Below, piece after piece: positions 20,841-27,499 of a DNA stretch of 45,186 nt. Made by a program: the position numbers and the translations under genes. Origin of the DNA: Faecalibacterium sp. CAG:1138 (GTDB taxonomy: Bacteria > Bacillota > Clostridia > Christensenellales > CAG-917). Where the stretch lies: assembly GCA_000434675.1 (NCBI GenBank), contig HF988640.1:196606-241791 (forward strand), written 5' to 3'. The notes under the pieces are model-generated. The model searched no databases. It had not been told where the DNA came from and saw only the letters and a program-made list of their open reading frames with translations. The first letter of the stretch is position 1. Every line of letters begins with the position of its first letter.

Positions 20841-22046
20841 ATGGCAAAAGCTAAATTTGAAAGAACAAAACCGCACGTTAACATCGGCACTATCGGCCAC
20901 GTTGACCATGGTAAGACCACCCTTACTGCTGCAATCACCATGTATTGCGCATCCCAGGGTAAAGCAAAAATCATGAAATACGACGAAATCGACAAAGCTC
21001 CGGAAGAGAAAGCTCGTGGTATCACGATCAACACCGCTCACGTCGAATATGAAACCGAAACCCGTCACTACGCTCACGTTGACTGCCCGGGACACGCCGA
21101 CTATGTTAAAAACATGATCACCGGCGCTGCTCAGATGGACGGCGCAATCCTCGTCGTTGCAGCTTCCGACGGCCCGATGCCACAAACTCGTGAACACATC
21201 CTGCTTGCTCGTCAGGTTGGCGTTCCTTACATCGTTGTATTCCTTAACAAATGCGACCAAGTTGACGACGAAGAACTTTTGGAACTCGTCGAAATGGAAG
21301 TTCGCGAACTCTTGAACGACTATGACTTCCCTGGCGATGATACTCCTATCATCCGTGGTTCCGCACTCCTCGCAATGCAGGCTGGCCTCAGAGGCGATTT
21401 CGCTTGCAAAGAATGGGATTGCATCCGTGAATTGCTCGCAGCAGTCGACTCTTACATTCCGGCTCCTGAACGCGACACCGACAAACCGTTCCTTATGCCG
21501 GTTGAAGACGTCTTCACCATCACCGGACGTGGCACCGTTGCTACCGGCCGTGTTGAACGTGGCGTTTTGAAACTCTCCGACGCTGTCGAAATCGTTGGTC
21601 TCAGCGACGAAATCAAAAAGACCGTTGTTACCGGTATCGAAATGTTCCGCAAACTTTTGGACGACGCTCAAGCAGGCGACAACATCGGCGCATTGCTCCG
21701 TGGTATTCAACGTACCGAAATCGAACGTGGCCAAGTTCTTGCTAAACCGGGCAGCATTCATCCACACACTCACTTCACCTCTCAGGTTTACGTCCTGACC
21801 AAAGATGAAGGTGGCCGTCATACTCCGTTCTTTGACGGATATCGTCCGCAATTCTATTTCCGTACCACCGACGTTACCGGCAACATCAAACTCCCGCAAG
21901 GCGTTGAAATGGTTATGCCTGGTGACCACATCGATATGGAAATCACCCTCATCACCCCGATCGCTATCGAAGAAGGTCTCCGCTTCGCTATTCGTGAAGG
22001 CGGCCGTACCGTTGGCTCGGGCGTTGTAGCTAAAATTCTTGGCTAA
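20841..22046 (+). CDS. tuf: Elongation factor Tu
   Basis: A 401-residue EF-Tu, which delivers aminoacyl-tRNA to the ribosome as a GTP complex. The P-loop GHVDHGKT is at 19-26, DCPGHADY near 81 and NKCD near 136. Domains 2 and 3 are complete, ending in the usual GGRTVGSGVVAKILG. AGGAGG precedes the ATG. Codon use is the most biased in the window, as expected for the most abundant protein. Only this copy lies in the window. It is the last gene of the str operon, followed by a long TTCG-capped hairpin and then the rpmG promoter. Confidence 0.98.
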   Translation: MAKAKFERTKPHVNIGTIGHVDHGKTTLTAAITMYCASQGKAKIMKYDEIDKAPEEKARGITINTAHVEYETETRHYAHVDCPGHADYVKNMITGAAQMDGAILVVAASDGPMPQTREHILLARQVGVPYIVVFLNKCDQVDDEELLELVEMEVRELLNDYDFPGDDTPIIRGSALLAMQAGLRGDFACKEWDCIRELLAAVDSYIPAPERDTDKPFLMPVEDVFTITGRGTVATGRVERGVLKLSDAVEIVGLSDEIKKTVVTGIEMFRKLLDDAQAGDNIGALLRGIQRTEIERGQVLAKPGSIHPHTHFTSQVYVLTKDEGGRHTPFFDGYRPQFYFRTTDVTGNIKLPQGVEMVMPGDHIDMEITLITPIAIEEGLRFAIREGGRTVGSGVVAKILG

Positions 22047-22089
22047 TAACGAAAGGGTAAAAAAGTCCTAACAAATTCAATGAATAAAT

Positions 22090-22136
22090 ATACGTTTCGC
22101 GCGATATGCCTTCGGGCATACGCGCGGGGGACGTAT
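22090..22136. other. Long TTCG-tetraloop hairpin downstream of tuf
   Basis: Three stacked stems: ATACGT/ACGTAT (22090-22095/22131-22136), CGCGCG/CGCGCG (22098-22103/22121-22126) and TATGCC/GGCATA (22105-22110/22115-22120), capped by TTCG. It is very stable but lacks a following T-run. It is probably a 3'-end or processing element of the str transcript, possibly a Rho-type or non-canonical terminator. Confidence 0.55.
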
Positions 22137-22201
22137 TATCGTTGAAAACAACCGAATACGAAAATTTAAGGTATAACCCCGTTATACCGGTGTTTTTGTG
22201 G

Positions 22202-22239
22202 CAATTTTGTTTGACGAACAGGCAAAATTGTGATATAGT
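22202..22239 (+). promoter_or_regulatory. Promoter for rpmG-secE-nusG-rplKA with flanking inverted repeat
   Basis: TTGACG (22211-22216), 17 nt, TATAGT (22234-22239). The -35 box is framed by CAATTTTG (22202-22209) and its exact reverse complement CAAAATTG (22223-22230), a possible operator. The leader to rpmG would be about 40 nt. Confidence 0.7.
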
Positions 22240-22285
22240 ATAAAAGCACTCTCGAAGGGGTGTAATTTTTTTGGAGGTGTTTTGT

Positions 22286-22453
22286 ATGGCTGCTAAAAAT
22301 ATGGCAAGAGTGAGAATCACTTTAGCATGCACCGAATGCAAACAACGTAACTACAACACTTATAAGAATAAAAAGAACACTGCAGACAGACTGGAACTCA
22401 ACAAATATTGCCGTTTCTGCAAAAAAACTACCGTTCACAAAGAAACGAAGTAA
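22286..22453 (+). CDS. rpmG: 50S ribosomal protein L33 (zinc-binding form)
   Basis: 55 residues from the ATG at 22286, which follows GGAGGT with 8-nt spacing. An internal Met6 start would give the common 50-residue form. Cys15/Cys18 (CTEC) and Cys42/Cys45 (CRFC) form the zinc ribbon of the C+ type, which is repressed or replaced under zinc limitation in bacteria that own two forms. The sequence is otherwise the standard L33 with KNTADRLELNKYC. It heads the secE-nusG operon, its usual location. Confidence 0.95.
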   Translation: MAAKNMARVRITLACTECKQRNYNTYKNKKNTADRLELNKYCRFCKKTTVHKETK

Positions 22454-22465
22454 TCGGAGGGTTTT

Positions 22466-22759
22466 ATGGCTAAAAATTCGCCTAAAACAAATGACGAAGC
22501 GCTTGCTAACAATGATAAGCAAGTCAAAAAAGATTCCAAAAAGAGCGGCGTACAAGCTCAGAAAAAGCCTAACATTTTCAAACGCTTCGCCCGTCTTTGC
22601 AAGGAAATAGTTTCCGAACTGAAAAAAGTTACCTGGCCGACAGGAAAAGAGACAACGAAGTCCACGGGCATCGTTATCGTCGTTGTGCTTATTTTCTTCC
22701 TTGTGCTTTTGGGAATCGACAGCGGATTGACCGCGCTTTATAATCTTCTTGTTTCCTAA
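22466..22759 (+). CDS. secE: Preprotein translocase subunit SecE
   Basis: A 97-residue single-span SecE, the clamp subunit of SecYEG. A hydrophilic lysine-rich N terminus of about 45 residues precedes the amphipathic helix with the family signature ELKKVTWPTGKE (about 52-63) and one transmembrane helix (about 68-90). The N-terminal extension is longer than in B. subtilis (59 residues), which is common in Clostridia. It starts 12 nt after rpmG behind CGGAGGG. nusG follows at 43 nt. Confidence 0.95.
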   Translation: MAKNSPKTNDEALANNDKQVKKDSKKSGVQAQKKPNIFKRFARLCKEIVSELKKVTWPTGKETTKSTGIVIVVVLIFFLVLLGIDSGLTALYNLLVS

Positions 22760-22802
22760 TCGGAAAAAAGAAGCTCTTTAACGTACAGTAAACAGGAGAC
22801 TT

Positions 22803-23345
22803 ATGGAAAATAAAGACCAAGCAAAATGGTATATAATCCACACAAACTCCGGATACGAGAAAATTGTGGAAGACAGTCTGAAAAGGATGATCGAAAACAA
22901 CAACTTGCAGGACTACATTTTCGACGTTAAAATTCCTATGGAAGAAGAAGTCGTCGAAAAGAACGGCAAGAAAAAAGTTGTCGAGCGCAAAAAGTTTCCG
23001 TGCTACGTCTTTTTGAAGATGATCTACACCAACCATATTTGGTTCATGGTGACGCAGACTCGCGGCGTAACGGGATTCGTTGGTCCTACGGGCCATCCGC
23101 TTCCTATTTCCGACGAAGAAGTGAGAGTTAACGGACTGGAAGACTCGGTCGATCTTGAAAATTTCGACATCAAAGTGGGCGACAACGTCCACGTCATTTC
23201 GGGTGCGCTGAAAGACTTTGCCGGCGAGGTGGAGGAAATCAACGCGCGTACGCAAAAACTTAAAGTCAGAGTGTCTATGTTTGGTCGTCCGACCTCTGTG
23301 GAACTCGATTTCACTCAGGTGGAAAAACTTAATCTGGCTAATTAG
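22803..23345 (+). CDS. nusG: Transcription termination/antitermination factor NusG
   Basis: 180 residues. It has an N-terminal NGN domain (KWYIIHTNSGYE at about 8-19) and a C-terminal KOW domain (VGDNVHVISGALKDFAGEV near 126). NusG binds the RNA polymerase clamp and links transcription to ribosomes or Rho, and in Firmicutes it also promotes pausing. The start follows CAGGAG. It precedes rplK by 86 nt, a spacer that holds the likely L1 autoregulatory site. Confidence 0.97.
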   Translation: MENKDQAKWYIIHTNSGYEKIVEDSLKRMIENNNLQDYIFDVKIPMEEEVVEKNGKKKVVERKKFPCYVFLKMIYTNHIWFMVTQTRGVTGFVGPTGHPLPISDEEVRVNGLEDSVDLENFDIKVGDNVHVISGALKDFAGEVEEINARTQKLKVRVSMFGRPTSVELDFTQVEKLNLAN

Positions 23346-23371
23346 TGGCAAAATTTGCCCTTTTTATAGAA

Positions 23372-23413
23372 GTGGGAGAGGCGCAAATCTTTTATACGCT
23401 TCATTAAAACCAC
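23372..23413 (+). promoter_or_regulatory. Putative ribosomal protein L1 autoregulatory mRNA site before rplK
   Basis: Outer stem GTGG (23372-23375)/CCAC (23410-23413) and inner stem GAGGCG (23378-23383)/CGCTTC (23397-23402) are separated by an asymmetric internal loop (GA versus ATTAAAA). This resembles the L1 binding site of 23S rRNA and of L11-operon leaders. L1 binding here would block rplK-rplA translation. The structure was drawn by eye. Confidence 0.55.
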
Positions 23414-23431
23414 AGTTGGAGGTATTTTACT

Positions 23432-23857
23432 ATGGCTAAGAAAATCAATGCTATCGTTAAATTGCAACTGCCTGCGGGCAAAGCAACTCCGGGTCCTCCG
23501 GTAGGCTCCACCCTCGGTCCTCACGGTATCAACATTCCGGGATTCACCAAGGAATTTAACGAAAAAACAGCCAAAAACGCCGGTCTTATCATCCCGGTAG
23601 TGATCACCATTTACGCTGACCGCAGCTTCAGCTTCATTCTGAAGACTCCGCCTGCACCGGTCCTCATCAAAAAGGCCTGCGGCATCGAAAGCGGTTCGGG
23701 TGTTCCTAACAAAAACAAAGTTGCAAAAATCACCAGAGCTCAGCTCAAAGAAATCGCTGAACTCAAAATGCCTGACCTCAACGCAGGAAGCATTGAAACG
23801 GCTATATCTATGATAGCAGGTACTGCCCGCAGCATGGGTGTCGTAGTGGAGGATTAG
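23432..23857 (+). CDS. rplK: 50S ribosomal protein L11
   Basis: A 141-residue L11, part of the GTPase-associated centre with the L10/L12 stalk and the target region of thiopeptides. The N-terminal proline-rich linker reads TPGPPVGSTLGPHG, where most relatives have PPVGPALGQ; the prolines of the PPVG core are kept. The C-terminal RNA-binding domain is complete (AGTARSMGV near the end). The ATG follows TTGGAGG. Four nucleotides separate it from rplA, so the pair is cotranslated and presumably repressed together at the upstream L1-type site. Confidence 0.97.
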   Translation: MAKKINAIVKLQLPAGKATPGPPVGSTLGPHGINIPGFTKEFNEKTAKNAGLIIPVVITIYADRSFSFILKTPPAPVLIKKACGIESGSGVPNKNKVAKITRAQLKEIAELKMPDLNAGSIETAISMIAGTARSMGVVVED

Positions 23858-23861
23858 TATT

Positions 23862-24551
23862 ATGTTTAAAAGTAAAAACTATGTAGATTCTCAAAAACTC
23901 ATCGAAAGCGGCAAACAGTACGAAATCGACGAAGCTTGCAAGCTCGTTTGCGAAACCGCAAAGGCTAAATTCGACGAAACCATCGAATTGCACGTCAAAC
24001 TGGGCGTCGATCCTCGTCACGCAGATCAACAGGTTCGTGGTGTGTGCGTTCTTCCTAACGGAACCGGTAAAACCGTTCGCGTTTTGGTTATCGCAAAAGG
24101 CGCCAAAGCAGACGAAGCAACCGCAGCAGGCGCAGATTTCGTCGGCGCAGAAGACATGATCGCAAAAATTCCGCAGGAAGGTTGGTTCGGATTCGACGTC
24201 TGCGTCACCACTCCTGACATGATGGGCCTCGTAGGTCGTTTGGGTAAAGTTTTGGGCCCTAAAGGCTTGATGCCAAACCCGAAATCCGGCACCGTTACCA
24301 TGGACATCACCAAGGCTTTGCACGACATCAAAGCAGGTAAAGTCGAATACCGCGTTGACAAAACCAGTATCGTTCACGTTCCTGTAGGCAAAAAATCCTT
24401 CGGCCCTGAAAAGCTTGCCGAGAACCTTAACACCGTTATGGAAGCTCTCGTAAAAGCTAAACCGGCAGCTGCAAAAGGCACTTACCTCAGAAGCATCTAC
24501 CTTGCTTCCACCATGGGCCCGAGCATCAAGGTGAACTACAAACAAAACTAA
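23862..24551 (+). CDS. rplA: 50S ribosomal protein L1
   Basis: A 229-residue L1, which forms the L1 stalk that guides deacylated tRNA out of the E site and acts as a translational repressor of its own operon. It has the conserved GVDPRHADQQVRG segment (about 46-58) and the MPNPKSGTVT loop (about 140). A GGAGGA site lies in the end of rplK. Downstream, an imperfect hairpin (24572-24605) overlaps the rplJ promoter rather than forming a clear terminator. Confidence 0.97.
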   Translation: MFKSKNYVDSQKLIESGKQYEIDEACKLVCETAKAKFDETIELHVKLGVDPRHADQQVRGVCVLPNGTGKTVRVLVIAKGAKADEATAAGADFVGAEDMIAKIPQEGWFGFDVCVTTPDMMGLVGRLGKVLGPKGLMPNPKSGTVTMDITKALHDIKAGKVEYRVDKTSIVHVPVGKKSFGPEKLAENLNTVMEALVKAKPAAAKGTYLRSIYLASTMGPSIKVNYKQN

Positions 24552-24602
24552 CTTTTTATCTTCAGTTTCTGCAAATATTTTCGGCCTACGGCTGCAAAAT
24601 AT

Positions 24603-24631
24603 TTGACAGAAATCGGATAATTTGCTAAAAT
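24603..24631 (+). promoter_or_regulatory. sigma-A promoter for rplJ-rplL
   Basis: Perfect TTGACA (24603-24608), 17 nt, TAAAAT (24626-24631), with TGC before the -10. A hairpin with arms 24572-24581/24596-24605 (CAAATATTTT/AAAATATTTG) overlaps the first -35 bases and may mark the end of the rplA transcript. Expected start is near 24638, just before the L10 leader. Confidence 0.8.
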
Positions 24632-24637
24632 CTTTAT

Positions 24638-24751
24638 GTTGAATATCCAAAGACAGTAAGCGACCACAGGTCGTAATATCCCAGCTTACCGAGGAAACGA
24701 CTTTATAAGAGATTTTGTCTCGCCGTTTCCGCTTGGATTCGGCGATTTTTT
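24638..24751 (+). ncRNA. Ribosomal protein L10 leader RNA
   Basis: It carries the L10-leader hallmarks: AGACAGTAAGC, inner hairpin GACC/GGTC (24662-24665/24669-24672), the internal-loop run TAATATCCCA, and closing stem GTAAGC (24656-24661)/GCTTAC (24684-24689), then CCGAGG. L10-L12 complexes bind such leaders to repress rplJL. Downstream, GGAAACG (24693-24699) can pair with CGTTTCC (24724-24730), which would disrupt the terminator at 24720-24751. This gives two exclusive folds. The class is known from Firmicutes; the switching logic here is inferred. Confidence 0.85.
24720..24751 (+). terminator. Attenuator terminator inside the L10 leader
   Basis: TCGCCG (24720-24725), 14-nt loop, CGGCGA (24740-24745), then six T (24746-24751). 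Its 5' arm overlaps the segment that can pair with 24693-24699, so it is conditional rather than constitutive. Confidence 0.7.
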
Positions 24752-24800
24752 ATGAAACTTACCCTTCGGGGCACCTAATACTGAAAGGAGGACGACTAAA

Positions 24801-25319
24801 TTGGCATCTAAATCCGTTTTGGAACAAAAAGAACAAATAGTTGAAGGCATCAAAGCCAAAATCAGCGCGGCATCTTCTATCGTGTTGGTCGACTATAAAG
24901 GTCTTACGGTTGCTCAGGACACTGAAATGCGCAAAAAATTCCGTGAAAGCGGCGTTGACTATCAGGTTCTCAAAAATCGTTTGGTCAAAATTGCATTCAA
25001 CGAACTCGGCTACACTCAATTTGACGAAGCTTTGAACGGCCCTACCGCCGTTGCGTTCGGTTCCACCGACATCGCGGCTCCTGCAAAAATTGCAGTTGAC
25101 AGCGTAAAAGCTTACAACAAAATGGCAGTCAAATGCGGCTACGTAGACGGCACTTTCCTGAATGAAGACGGCGTTAAAGAACTCGCTGCTATCCCATCCA
25201 GAGAAGTTTTGCTTGCGAAAATGCTGGGCAGCATGCTTGCTCCTATTTCCAAGCTCGCTTATGTGCTTGACGCAATAAAAGAACAAAAAGGCGGCGCAAC
25301 CGAAGCCGCTGCAGAATAG
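24801..25319 (+). CDS. rplJ: 50S ribosomal protein L10
   Basis: A 172-residue L10, the base of the L7/L12 stalk. The N-terminal RNA-binding domain (IVLVDYKGLTVAQ at about 28-40, LKNRLVKIA near 59) and the C-terminal L12-binding helix ending in Ala/Glu are present. The start codon is TTG at 24801, after AAAGGAGG (8-nt spacing); no nearby in-frame ATG would keep the conserved N terminus. It is controlled by the L10 leader upstream and followed 61 nt later by rplL, with no promoter between them. Confidence 0.96.
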   Translation: MASKSVLEQKEQIVEGIKAKISAASSIVLVDYKGLTVAQDTEMRKKFRESGVDYQVLKNRLVKIAFNELGYTQFDEALNGPTAVAFGSTDIAAPAKIAVDSVKAYNKMAVKCGYVDGTFLNEDGVKELAAIPSREVLLAKMLGSMLAPISKLAYVLDAIKEQKGGATEAAAE

Positions 25320-25380
25320 TTTTTCTATTCAAACAACCTATTATTAAGAAATTTTTATCATTTATTTGGAGGAAACAAAA

Positions 25381-25755
25381 ATGGCAGATATCGCAAAATT
25401 GATGGAAGAAATCAAAGGTATGACAGTTATCGAACTTTCCAACTTCGTTAAAGCGTTGGAAGAAGAATTTGGCGTAAGCGCTGCTGCTCCTGTGGCTGCC
25501 GGTGCTGCTGCCGGTGCTGCTGAAGCTGCTCCTGCAGAAGAAAAAACCGAATTCGACGTTATTCTTAAGGAAGTCGGCGCAAACAAAATCGCCGTTATCA
25601 AAGCTGTTCGTGAAGCTACCGGTTTGGGTCTTGCTGAATCCAAAGCTGTTGTTGAAGGCGCTCCTAAAGCAATCAAAGAAGGCATTGCTAAAGATCTTGC
25701 TGAACAACTCGCTGAAAAATTCAAAGCTGCCGGCGCTACCGTCGAAATCAAATAG
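25381..25755 (+). CDS. rplL: 50S ribosomal protein L7/L12
   Basis: A 124-residue stalk protein present in several copies per ribosome that recruits translational GTPases. It has an N-terminal dimerisation domain (MADIAKLMEEIKGMTVIELS), an Ala/Gly-rich hinge (about 40-56) and a C-terminal factor-binding domain with the GLGLAESKAVVEGAPK helix. I take the ATG at 25381 behind TTGGAGGAA; an in-frame ATG at 25366 would overlap that ribosome site. In most bacteria rpoB follows rplL; here a strong terminator does. Confidence 0.97.
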   Translation: MADIAKLMEEIKGMTVIELSNFVKALEEEFGVSAAAPVAAGAAAGAAEAAPAEEKTEFDVILKEVGANKIAVIKAVREATGLGLAESKAVVEGAPKAIKEGIAKDLAEQLAEKFKAAGATVEIK

Positions 25756-25768
25756 TTTTAGCTATCGT

Positions 25769-25800
25769 AAAACCGTCCCGTATATCGGGACGGTTTTTTT
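25769..25800 (+). terminator. Strong intrinsic terminator after rplL
   Basis: AAAACCGTCCCG (25769-25780), 5-nt loop, CGGGACGGTTTT (25786-25797), with T-run 25794-25800. The A-rich left arm gives a weaker T-run on the minus strand, so it may also serve the convergent DUF1540 gene. Confidence 0.93.
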
Positions 25801-25905
25801 GTTGCTCTTGTCAATGAGTGTCTATCCGACACAATACAATCGTTTATTTTTTGTGAAAACGCGAGCATTGTTCGGCATTTTGACACAATGATTGCAAAAT
25901 TGACA

Positions 25906-26214
25906 CTATTTGCTTCTGGTTTGGCATTTGGTTTTCAAAAGTCCGTCGTCAACCACTATATGGTCGGCAAAGCAAAGCATGCCGCGGTTATATTTGCAAT
26001 CGCACGATTCGCAATGCACGGCGGTTTCGTTGCTGTCCAGTATGCCGAAGTCCTCGCCGGCTTCGATGTCGGCAAAGGTTTGCTCCAACATTCCCCCCGA
26101 GCGCTTGGACTTGGTTTTGCATACGCCGCTTGGGGAAATGGACACCATTCCCGCCAGACATCTCGACTTTACGCAGTATTCGCAGTTTTCGGTATGACAA
26201 ATAAGATTTTCCAT
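25906..26214 (-). CDS. DUF1540-type cysteine-rich small protein
   Basis: Encoded on the minus strand: 102 residues from an ATG at 26214, preceded by a perfect GGAGGT with 4-nt spacing. The C-terminal half (HCESCDCKYNRGMLCFADHI and a later TKC) has the DUF1540 pattern of a Cys-rich short motif with a YN and a CxA. The N-terminal half (CHTENCEYCVKSRCLAGMV and a later VCKT) looks like a second, divergent copy, so the protein is probably a tandem duplication. Twelve cysteines suggest metal binding. DUF1540 has no established function and is widespread in Clostridia. It is the only complete minus-strand gene in the window, convergent with rplL and divergent from rplI. Confidence 0.8.
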   Translation of the reverse strand: MENLICHTENCEYCVKSRCLAGMVSISPSGVCKTKSKRSGGMLEQTFADIEAGEDFGILDSNETAVHCESCDCKYNRGMLCFADHIVVDDGLLKTKCQTRSK

Positions 26215-26269
26215 AGTTACCTCCTTTTTTGATAGTGTTCCCGAATTTACGGCTTTTATCACCAAAGAC

Positions 26270-26298
26270 TTGAAGAATGACGAGAAATGTGCTAAAAT
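26270..26298 (+). promoter_or_regulatory. sigma-A promoter for rplI-trmN6-rsmI
   Basis: TTGAAG (26270-26275), 17 nt, TAAAAT (26293-26298) with an upstream TGC. The leader to rplI would be about 25 nt and includes GCGGAGG. Confidence 0.75.
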
Positions 26299-26329
26299 GT
26301 ATGAGAGAAATATGCGGAGGTATTGAAAA

Positions 26330-26770
26330 ATGAAAGTAATTCTCCTTAAAGACGTTAAAAGCCAGGGCAAAAAAGGCGACGTCATCGAAATCAGCGACGG
26401 CTACGCCAGAAACTTTATAATCAAAAACGGCTTGGGCATACAAGCAACCGCCGGCGCTTTGAACGAAGCAAATCAGAAAAAAGCGGCCAAGCAGAAACGT
26501 CAGGCCGAAGAAAAACACGAGGCCGAAGAGCTTGCAAAAAAGCTTAAGGGGCAAGTCGTCGAAGTTAAGGCAAAATGCGGCGACGGAAAAATGTACGGCA
26601 GCGTTACCACGCAGCACATAGCCGACGCTCTCAAGGAAAAGGGCCTCGACGTGGACAAAAAGAAACTGGTTCTTAAGGATAACGTCAGAGAACTGGGCAA
26701 ATTCCCTGTGGAAGCCAAACTTTACGCGGGAGTAAGCGTCAAGTTCGAAATCGAGGTCGTGAAAGCCTGA
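26330..26770 (+). CDS. rplI: 50S ribosomal protein L9
   Basis: A 146-residue L9: N-terminal 23S rRNA-binding domain (MKVILLKDVKSQGKKGDV, then GYARNFII near 25), a long connecting helix rich in Lys/Glu/Ala (about 42-75) and a C-terminal domain. L9 helps keep the reading frame and restrains slippage. Usually it sits with rpsF-ssb-rpsR or near dnaB; here it heads an operon with two RNA or RNA-like methyltransferases. Its TGA overlaps the next ATG (TGATG). Confidence 0.95.
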   Translation: MKVILLKDVKSQGKKGDVIEISDGYARNFIIKNGLGIQATAGALNEANQKKAAKQKRQAEEKHEAEELAKKLKGQVVEVKAKCGDGKMYGSVTTQHIADALKEKGLDVDKKKLVLKDNVRELGKFPVEAKLYAGVSVKFEIEVVKA

Positions 26771-27498
26771 TGATTAGAGAAGGCGAAAGGCTCGACGACC
26801 TGGAGGTTAACGGCCTTAAACTTATTCAAAATCCGAAGCTTTATTGCTTTACGTCGGATTCGGTGCTTCTTGCAAACACGGCGAAGGTCAAACGGAAAGA
26901 CAAGGTTCTGGACCTTTGTTCGGGGAGCGGAATAGTGGGCATACTTATTGCGTCCAAACAGGGCGCAAAATCCGTGGACCTCGTGGAAATTCAGCCCGAG
27001 ATGGCAAATTTGGCCGAAAGAAACGTCAAACTCAACAATCTCGAAGACGTAGTCAAAGTTTACGAAATTTCCGTTCAAGAGGCCGCTGACGCCCTCGGAT
27101 GCGAAAAATACGACGTCGTGGTGTGCAATCCGCCGTATCAGAAGGCGGGGACCGGAAAAACGGCTGAAAACGAGCAGATAGCCGTCTGTAAAACCGAGCT
27201 TAAACTGACATTTTTTGAGCTTGCGGAAGCGGTCAGAAAATTGTTGAAATTCGGCGGAAAGTTCTATTTCATTCATAACGCCGAAAGGGCGGCCGAGCTT
27301 ATAGCGGTGCTGCATGCAAATTCGCTTCAAACCAAAAAAATCACGTTGGTGAAGCCAAAGGCTTCAAAAGAACCCGACACTGTGATTATCGAAGCCGTAA
27401 AAGGCGGCAAATGCGGTGTGAAATTCGATTTTCTGACGGTTTTCGACGAAAACGGAAACTACACCGACAGGGTGAAAAAATTGTATTCTAAGGATTGA
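26770..27498 (+). CDS. tRNA1(Val) (adenine37-N6)-methyltransferase-like protein
   Basis: A 242-residue class I SAM-dependent methyltransferase. The SAM motif I is LDLCSGSGIVGIL (about 47-59), an acidic residue follows in DLVEIQPEMA, and the catalytic NPPYQ (about 121-125) marks N6-adenine or N5-glutamine methylation. The overall match is to the TrmN6/YabB family. The Bacillus homologue is also next to rsmI, which supports an RNA target. The ATG overlaps the rplI stop, and rsmI starts one nucleotide after its TGA. The exact substrate is not proven by sequence, so no symbol is given. Confidence 0.85.
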   Translation: MIREGERLDDLEVNGLKLIQNPKLYCFTSDSVLLANTAKVKRKDKVLDLCSGSGIVGILIASKQGAKSVDLVEIQPEMANLAERNVKLNNLEDVVKVYEISVQEAADALGCEKYDVVVCNPPYQKAGTGKTAENEQIAVCKTELKLTFFELAEAVRKLLKFGGKFYFIHNAERAAELIAVLHANSLQTKKITLVKPKASKEPDTVIIEAVKGGKCGVKFDFLTVFDENGNYTDRVKKLYSKD

Positions 27499-27499
27499 T

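Noticed and set aside
23346..23370. GGCA-AAATT-TGCC followed by CTTTTT as a terminator between nusG and rplK
   Set aside because: Only a 4-bp stem; too weak, and rplK has no separate promoter, so read-through is needed.
25888..26232. Plus-strand open frame at 25.9-26.2 kb
   Set aside because: It has no ribosome site and is antisense to the DUF1540 gene, which has a perfect GGAGGT and a Cys pattern typical of its family.
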